Assembly (NCBI GenBank): GCA_014898415.1
Contig: RCTD01000009.1
Location: 62,001 to 126,000 of the forward strand
Length of the DNA: 64,000 nucleotides
Direction: 5' to 3'
Source: Stromatinia cepivora
Taxonomy: Eukaryota > Ascomycota > Leotiomycetes > Helotiales > Sclerotiniaceae
The notes beneath the pieces are model-generated. The model was given only the letters and a program-made list of their open reading frames with translations, was not told the origin of the DNA and ran no database searches. Positions 58,147 through 64,000 of the stretch are shown piece after piece. Positions within the stretch are counted from its first letter, which is position 1; every line of letters starts with the position of its first letter. The position numbers and the translations under genes are program-made.

Positions 58147-58172
58147 CTTTCGCCGAGTGTACTCGGCGAAAG
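58147..58172. repeat. Perfect 12-base inverted repeat with 2-base spacer
   Basis: ctttcgccgagt, two spacer bases, then its exact inverted complement. It could form a strong hairpin or be a dimer-binding site or transposon remnant. A related cttccgccgaaaag follows about 12 bases later. Confidence 0.85.
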
Positions 58173-61100
58173 CCTTTCAAGCCTTCCGCCGAAAAGTTTT
58201 TGAATCATGGATATTGGAATCTTCATTGATATTATATTTTCCTATCATTGTTCATTCCATGCTTGTCCAATTAAATTCCTTCGCCAAATTTGAATAGTTC
58301 GCCTCGGCAATCACTTACCATCCAAAACGTCACAATTCGTCTTCTATGATTTTCTATATTTATTACAGAGCAAAATTACACACATCCCTAATACAAAGTA
58401 TCAGATCATGCATTTCCTACCAGATCATCACATTTGATCACATCTCAATCTCCGATTTGCTTCCCCCTTTCTACCAATGTGCCTCGAAATGGCCCCCATG
58501 TTTCTTTCATTGTCATCATCTTTATCTCTATATTTAACCCCCTGAGTCTGTTTTTACGAGCTCCATCCCTTTATTTGTTGAATATGTTTTGTGGCAGATT
58601 GTACTTGAGTACACTATCAGGCTTTGCCTCCGCCTTCGGAAATGCACCGGAAGTTTCCGTCGCTTATACTCGCAACGGGGATATAAGCTGCGTCTTCCAT
58701 TGGCCATATTGTTACATTCTGGTCCATCGAATCAGGATAATAGAAATACAATACAGCTTTACAGCATCTCCAGGGCTTCAATATGTTAAGAGCATAGTCT
58801 ATTCTTGGTTATAATCACTTAATGGAAGTTATGATATCATATTCTTTCCTGAGAATTGGTGAATGTTGGTGACATATAATCATAACAAGTAAAAATCAAA
58901 GCATCACCAGTTTTAATTTTAGGGGAGGATTTCTTCCCCTGAAGAAATATCTATATCTAGATTGACCATTTGAGAATCTGATCTCCTATTTCATATTTAC
59001 ACAATGTAAACTATCAAAAATAAAATGTTTCGTGTATGATTACAGAACAATGTCCTGAGTCCGAAGCAGCTAGAGCTTTGCTCATGGAACATGATAGCTA
59101 TCTTGACTAAAGAGTAAACCTTGAGGCTGAAGCGGAAGCAATGTATAATCACTTCCCCAAATTCCCAAGCTGATTTGATAGCATCATTTCATACGCATGC
59201 TGTGGCTCATGACACAGCCGCAGAAATTTATGGCGACGGACTTGCATAGGACACCGCCTGATGAGAAATTATATCGTACATTTGATGGTTCGTGTATTCG
59301 ACTAATGTATAAATACGCTTCTAAGTATCTTTACTGTTCTCAAGCACTTCATACTTGGCCTCTATACATATGGGAACTTATCCGGTCCATGAAGGAGGTT
59401 GTGAGGTTATATACTATCTATTATTATCATCAAACAAGCATGTTGTAATATTAGAACAAGAATAAACCTACAAATGCGACACTGAATCCTAATACAGAGC
59501 ACGAAGATACCAGCGGACATACCACTTGTTATGATCCTACTACGTCGAAATCATCCAAAGATATTGGAAGATAAGAACCTAATAACCCATGCAGATAATA
59601 TATATCCTGATAGATAATCTTAATTACTTCCTGTTATTCATACCGAATTTTATATACCTAGATGAGGATATCGTAATAAATCCACTGACTTCATCATCCC
59701 ATGAATTTTCAACGCTAGGACGAGGGGTAGGGTATTTTCTTGTTCATCGTCGTTTATAAAACATATTGAGTTGGTGAGTGTATTGATTTTAATGGTCAAC
59801 TATAGTATTATCTTACGTAAAACGATGAAATATCTAAAATCTTGGGACTTTACCCTGGAAATTTTGAACTTTAATACGACACTTGCTACTTTAATACTGG
59901 GTATGAATAGTCTTCAAGTCATGCATTCGGTTAGATGGCCTGTTGAAAGGGCTGGTATTGTAGTCTAGGATCCAAGATCTGAGTCTTGATTCTCTGTAAG
60001 ATGGGAAATCTCTTGATGGTTAGAGCAGGTTTATCTATTATCTACTCGACTCTACTAGAAATCTCGAGATACACTAAGAAATCCCCGAGGAATAAACTAC
60101 GAGATTGACCAAGGGAAAAACCGTAATAGCGTCAGAGAAATTTGAGCGGTGATAAGTGTGGGAACTCTTTATTGATGAGTTTGGTTTGGTCTGCTGAGAT
60201 GATTATATGATTTTTTTGAAATGGAAAGGTTGAGTGCTTTTGTTCGGTTCGGGATTGGAGTTTGTTTGGGGGGGAGGCCTCTGAATTAGTTTATGTACTT
60301 CATTGTTAGTCGCGTGTTTGAGAGGTGGTAAGGGGAGTTATGTATTTTCGCTTTGTGGATGTGAGAATCGTGGGTTTTATTTTAGACTATGTTTATTTCA
60401 CTTTAAATAAATACTTCTCATATGTATTATATCCAAGTATGTAATTTAACTTCTAATAAATCAAGATGAGAGCGAGTACAATCTCTTCACTAACCATCTA
60501 ATCATCTAACCATACAAACTTACTAATTAATACCCTTCCTCCTTATCTCATCTCATCTCAAGAGATAACATAAACATCGAAAGAGTTCAGACAATAGTAA
60601 TTTGTAAATTTATTAGTGAAAACTATGCTATAAGATTCATTAAGCGATGTTTGAAACCTTACTTGTAAGCTAAAGGGGTATTAGCGAATCTCATCTGTTT
60701 TTTTATTAGCTATCTGTCTGTCTACTTCATGGTTCTTTGGGGGTCAGAGGGTTGTGTAAAGATTGTATATCTTATCCTAATCTGTTTTATCTTATTTTAT
60801 CCAGCTAATACATTACATTTGGAACAGTACCTAATATAGATACTTAACATAACAAAATTCAAGAGATAATCTCATCCCATCTCAGCTAATGCACGGTACA
60901 ATACCTAAATATCTAAAACAACAAAATCTAAGAAATAATCTCGATAGGATGACGGGGTAAGGTTCTTCGCAATCTTTACAATTCCACACATCATTTCATT
61001 CCAACTTAACTTACCTTACCTTACCTAATTTTAAAATCTATCTATCTATCTAGAATAAATTTATATCGAGACGGTATATAATGATGTGTTGTTTTGTTAA

Positions 61101-61453
61101 TGTTATATTCTCTTTTCTTTGATATCTCGACCCTCGAGTTGATTGAAAAATTGTATATACTTCTTTCTCTACCTCCTTCCCTCCTCCCCCATCCATCAAT
61201 TACAATCCTCAACAACTAGTTTTCATCTCAGAAGTATTAAATCTTACCTCATCTTTTCTTCTTAAGCTTCTTCTTCCTCACATCAAAATCTCGAAACACA
61301 GGAACAGAGTATAGAGTATATGAGTTAGATTAGATGAGTTAAAAGATGCTGAAATAAAATAATTAAATAAACAATCGATTGAAAATCGTGGCCTAATAAG
61401 CGTCTGCTTCTCTTCTTATACGGAGTGGGGGGCGGGAAATGGGTGGAGAGGAT

Positions 61454-61515
61454 GTATGGAGAGGGCGGGGGAACATATATGGAGAGGGCGGGAGAACATA
61501 TATGGAGAGGGGGAG
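61454..61515. repeat. Tandem repeat, unit about 23-26 bases (tatggagagggcggg core)
   Basis: Three copies of an (aaca)tatatggagagggcggg-like unit follow one another with small differences in the G-rich part. Confidence 0.85.
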
Positions 61516-61802
61516 AATAGAGAGGGGAGTATAATATGAAGAGAAATCTTTGAGCGAGGAATACTGACTGGGATTTAAAATAAAGAAATAAAGTAACAAA
61601 GTGGATAATTTTATATCAAAATATTAGAAGTTAAGAAAACAGATACAAATACCATCTCCCAACAACATGAATTAATGAATTAATAAATCAATACTATCAT
61701 CATCATCATCATTATAACCACATAATTAATTTTATTAATTTCATTAATAACCTAAAAGGACTAAAAGAGAGAAAATTGTATACTGGGTAGACAGATAGGG
61801 CT

Positions 61803-61826
61803 GGTTTGGTTTGGTTTGGTTTGGTT
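61803..61826. repeat. GGTTT pentanucleotide microsatellite
   Basis: About four to five consecutive ggttt units. They resemble neither the fungal telomere repeat (TTAGGG) nor another known functional motif. Confidence 0.9.
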
Positions 61827-62283
61827 TTATTTGATAAGAAGATGAATAGTAGAATAGTAGGATTGTAACTTGGGATTGGAAAATGGGATTATAGGATTGT
61901 AAGATGGGAAGACTGGGTGGGAAGGATGAGAGTGTGCAGGGTTGATGTTTGGGATATTGGGATTGGGATAGGGATATGTATTTATGGGTTTTTATTTGAA
62001 GTTGCTTGGTTAATGGACGAATGAGTGAGTGAGTATTGGTGGGATAAGTAGAGCAAGTTGAATAAGTCATGTAAAATCACATTTGAAGGAGATGATGTAG
62101 ATAGAGTACATACACATACACATACACATATATAGATGCAATAAACTACATACCCAGAAACTCAAATACAAATAAAACCAAGTAAAAACGACAAACCAAC
62201 TCCACTCTCATCCCCCCAAAACATCCACACCTCACATCTCCCACCAAAACCATCCACCTCAAACCACCCACACCCACCTCACC

Positions 62284-63986
62284 TCACCACCCCTCCTCCT
62301 CATCCCCGTTCCCCTGCGGATTCCCCAACCTCTTCAAAACCCTCTCCACCACATCCTGCGCCCCCCTAATCCCCCTCCTCCCAATATCATCCGGAATCAA
62401 ATGATCCGCCAGCAAACTCTTCGCACGATCACTATTCAAAAAATTAACCAACGTCTGCGTATTCTCCAACTGTTCCGTCCAAGCCTCCTGAAACTCATCC
62501 GCGAGTCGCGTGCCCGATTCCACAGCCGCTAGTCGATCATTCTCGAGATCAATGAGGCGCTGCTTGTAGATATTTTCGAGGGCGTTGCGACGCGCGGCGA
62601 ATTGTTTGGTTTCGGTTGCGTGGCGATGTGTGGAGGATTGCTCGGCGGCGGCGAGGGTTTGGGCGCGGGCTTCGAGATCTCGCGCTCGTGTGTCGAGTTG
62701 CGCGCGTTGGGCGACGAAATCGGCACGTTCTTGTTGGAGGGTTTCGCGTTGGAGATCGAGATCGATGGAGATTTGGTCGCGGTCGGGTCCTTCGGTGAAG
62801 GTTTTGAGTTTTTCTTTTATGCGGTAGACGTGGCCGCGTTGGATTTTTACTTCGTTGAGGAGGTAGGCTCGTTCGGTGTCTGATATTTCGGCGGCTTCGC
62901 GGAGGGACGTGTTGTCGCGACGTAGTTGGCGGAGTTCTTCGAGATCGTCGCGGGTTTTCTTTTCCCAGACTGAAACTCGTTCGGGCCAGATGGGTTTTAC
63001 GACTGATACGACGGTAGGGTTACGTTCCATGTCTCGGGTTACTTTTACGCCGGGATGTTCGGCGTGTGCAGGGATTACGAAGATGGTTTTGAGACTGTCG
63101 TTGCGGAGACGGTAGTAGCGGGTTATTACATCGATGGCTGTTATACCACGGGAATATTCTTTTCCGCCTTTGGTCTCCCAGAAACGTTCACCTTCGATAC
63201 CGAGACGTAGATGGTTTGCCCGGATTTGTTCATCGACGCGTTCCTTTTTCTCGAATTCATCATTGAGGAATTGCCAGATGTCATCTCCGGCATTGACGAG
63301 AACGAATCGATCTTGAGGATAGACGAGCTCGCGTCCACTGCGGCCATCTGGACCAACACGGGAGAGAGCTTGGTGTGGAACAACAGCTTCGCCTTTCATT
63401 ACATCCATAGCATTTGCATGGAGGCGTTCGAGATTATGGAGACGCGCGACTAATCGTTGAATATAAAGAATCATTTGGCCGAGGAGAGTGGTTTCTGCTA
63501 GAGGTCGATCTTCATCGCCACTTTCATGAGGAAGAACGCCTAGAAGACCCCCTTTGGCACTATATTCATGGTCAATCAGTTCAAGAACTTCATTTGCATG
63601 TTTAAGAAGTGCTTCGTGGGTAGCGTATGGAAGAGATGGACCATCGAGAGGTGCAGGATCCACTGGATGTAATGGACAGATATCAATATCGACGAAATAA
63701 TCTGGTTGTCCTGGATTTACCATGGTTCCAGGTTCGACATATTGAGGCTCTAGAGTATTGAGTAGAGTGGGAAGCGGAAGATTGTGATGAACTGTATTAT
63801 TCTCATATACATTATTAAGATCGTTGAGAAAATCGAAAGTTTCATTCTCATTAAAACTAGGAGCTCTGGGACCAATTTTCGCCAGGGCATTTTGATTCGC
63901 ACTATCGACAACTCCTGGTTGAGTTGAGAGAGTAATTTGTTTGAGAAGAACGACCAATGCTTGAGCATGTTGCTTTAATTCCAATA
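62284..63986 (-). CDS. Coiled-coil protein of unknown function, 3' exon only (partial)
   Basis: The last exon (63986..62284) encodes 567 codons and a stop. At its 5' edge a CTACAG acceptor precedes a phase-2 junction, so upstream exons lie outside the window. Leading residues are LELKQHAQALVVLLKQITLS. A central part reads ELVYPQDRFVLVNAGDDIWQ and SLKTIFVIPAHAEHPGVKVT. The second half is a long coiled coil (about residues 330-510 of the visible part: DLEELRQLRRDNTSLREAAE and following). The exon's 3' half is markedly GC-rich (codons with G/C third positions) compared with the rest of the window. No domain is recognised. It might be a nuclear or cytoskeletal protein. The start is missing, so no conclusion on targeting is possible. 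Confidence 0.78.
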
Positions 63987-64000
63987 CTGTAGGTGAATGA

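Larger units (their letters stand above)
57577..62283. other. Gene-poor region, 4.7 kb, AT-rich and repeat-rich
   Basis: No gene supported; open frames here are short and of biased composition. From about 60.2 to 62.2 kb it is dense in simple repeats: ccttaccttacct (61010), atcatcatcatc (61692), ggtttggtttggttt (61803) and acatacacatacacat (62109). Much of the right part may be a long 3' UTR or downstream region of the minus-strand gene at 62.3-64 kb. Confidence 0.55.

Noticed and set aside
62585..63115. Plus-strand open frames rich in Arg/Ser/Val
   Set aside because: They are shadows of the GC-rich minus-strand coiled-coil gene and have the composition expected of an antisense frame.

Overview
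The window is nuclear DNA of a filamentous ascomycete. Genes lie on both strands, well spaced and without operons. Nearly all carry short introns (about 44-90 bases) with GTRNGT-type donors, CTAAC-like branch sites and YAG or AAG acceptors. Base composition is moderately AT-rich, and the gene families (Zn2Cys6 regulator, SAT4-type membrane protein, BTB proteins without a known function, GMC oxidoreductase, P450) are typical of Pezizomycotina. A Leotiomycete such as Botrytis, Sclerotinia or Monilinia fits, but that is an impression and not a measurement.

Layout: 0.4-3 kb holds a divergent pair, a Rab6/Ypt6 GTPase (-) and the ribosome-biogenesis factor Nop53 (+). At 4.4-6.5 kb is an unusual protein with a UBA-like N-terminus and an I-PpoI-type zinc loop. 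At 6.8-9.6 kb is a six-exon CLC chloride channel with a 16-base exon and a GC-AG intron. At 10.0-10.7 kb is a nucleoside 2-deoxyribosyltransferase-like gene broken at a G8 run. At 11.7-13.3 kb (-) is a Lys-rich nuclear-type protein with a Myb/SANT-like segment. At 15.7-18.8 kb are an unknown one-exon gene and an MFS sugar transporter. From 20.6 to 25.8 kb come a decayed methyltransferase, an alpha/beta hydrolase, a broken GNAT acetyltransferase and an amidohydrolase. At 26.5-30.1 kb are two tandem BTB paralogues, the second frameshifted. After a 4 kb gene-poor stretch, 34.2-36.7 kb is a Zn2Cys6 transcription factor. At 38.4-42.0 kb are two housekeeping genes: the NEDD8-activating enzyme regulatory subunit Ula1 (-) and ribose-5-phosphate isomerase (+).

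From 42.7 to 48.6 kb three metabolic-type genes in a row are broken: a GMC oxidoreductase, a SAT4/rhodopsin-like membrane protein and a cytochrome P450. The SAT4-like gene is split by a 497-base element with hAT hallmarks (11-base perfect terminal inverted repeat and 8-base target duplication). The P450 carries a 171-base TA-flanked element with palindromic ends. At 49.1-50.6 kb is a RING protein resembling HEI10/CCNB1IP1, at 51.1-52.9 kb a coiled-coil protein of unknown function, and at 56.9-57.6 kb a low-complexity unknown. After nearly 5 kb of simple repeats, the window ends in the 3' part of a coiled-coil protein whose upstream exons lie outside.

The genes do not form one pathway. The intact ones are mostly core functions (trafficking, ribosome assembly, ion transport, neddylation, pentose phosphate pathway), interspersed with accessory genes in decay. 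Several one-base frameshifts sit in homopolymers, so assembly error must be excluded before those genes are called pseudogenes.
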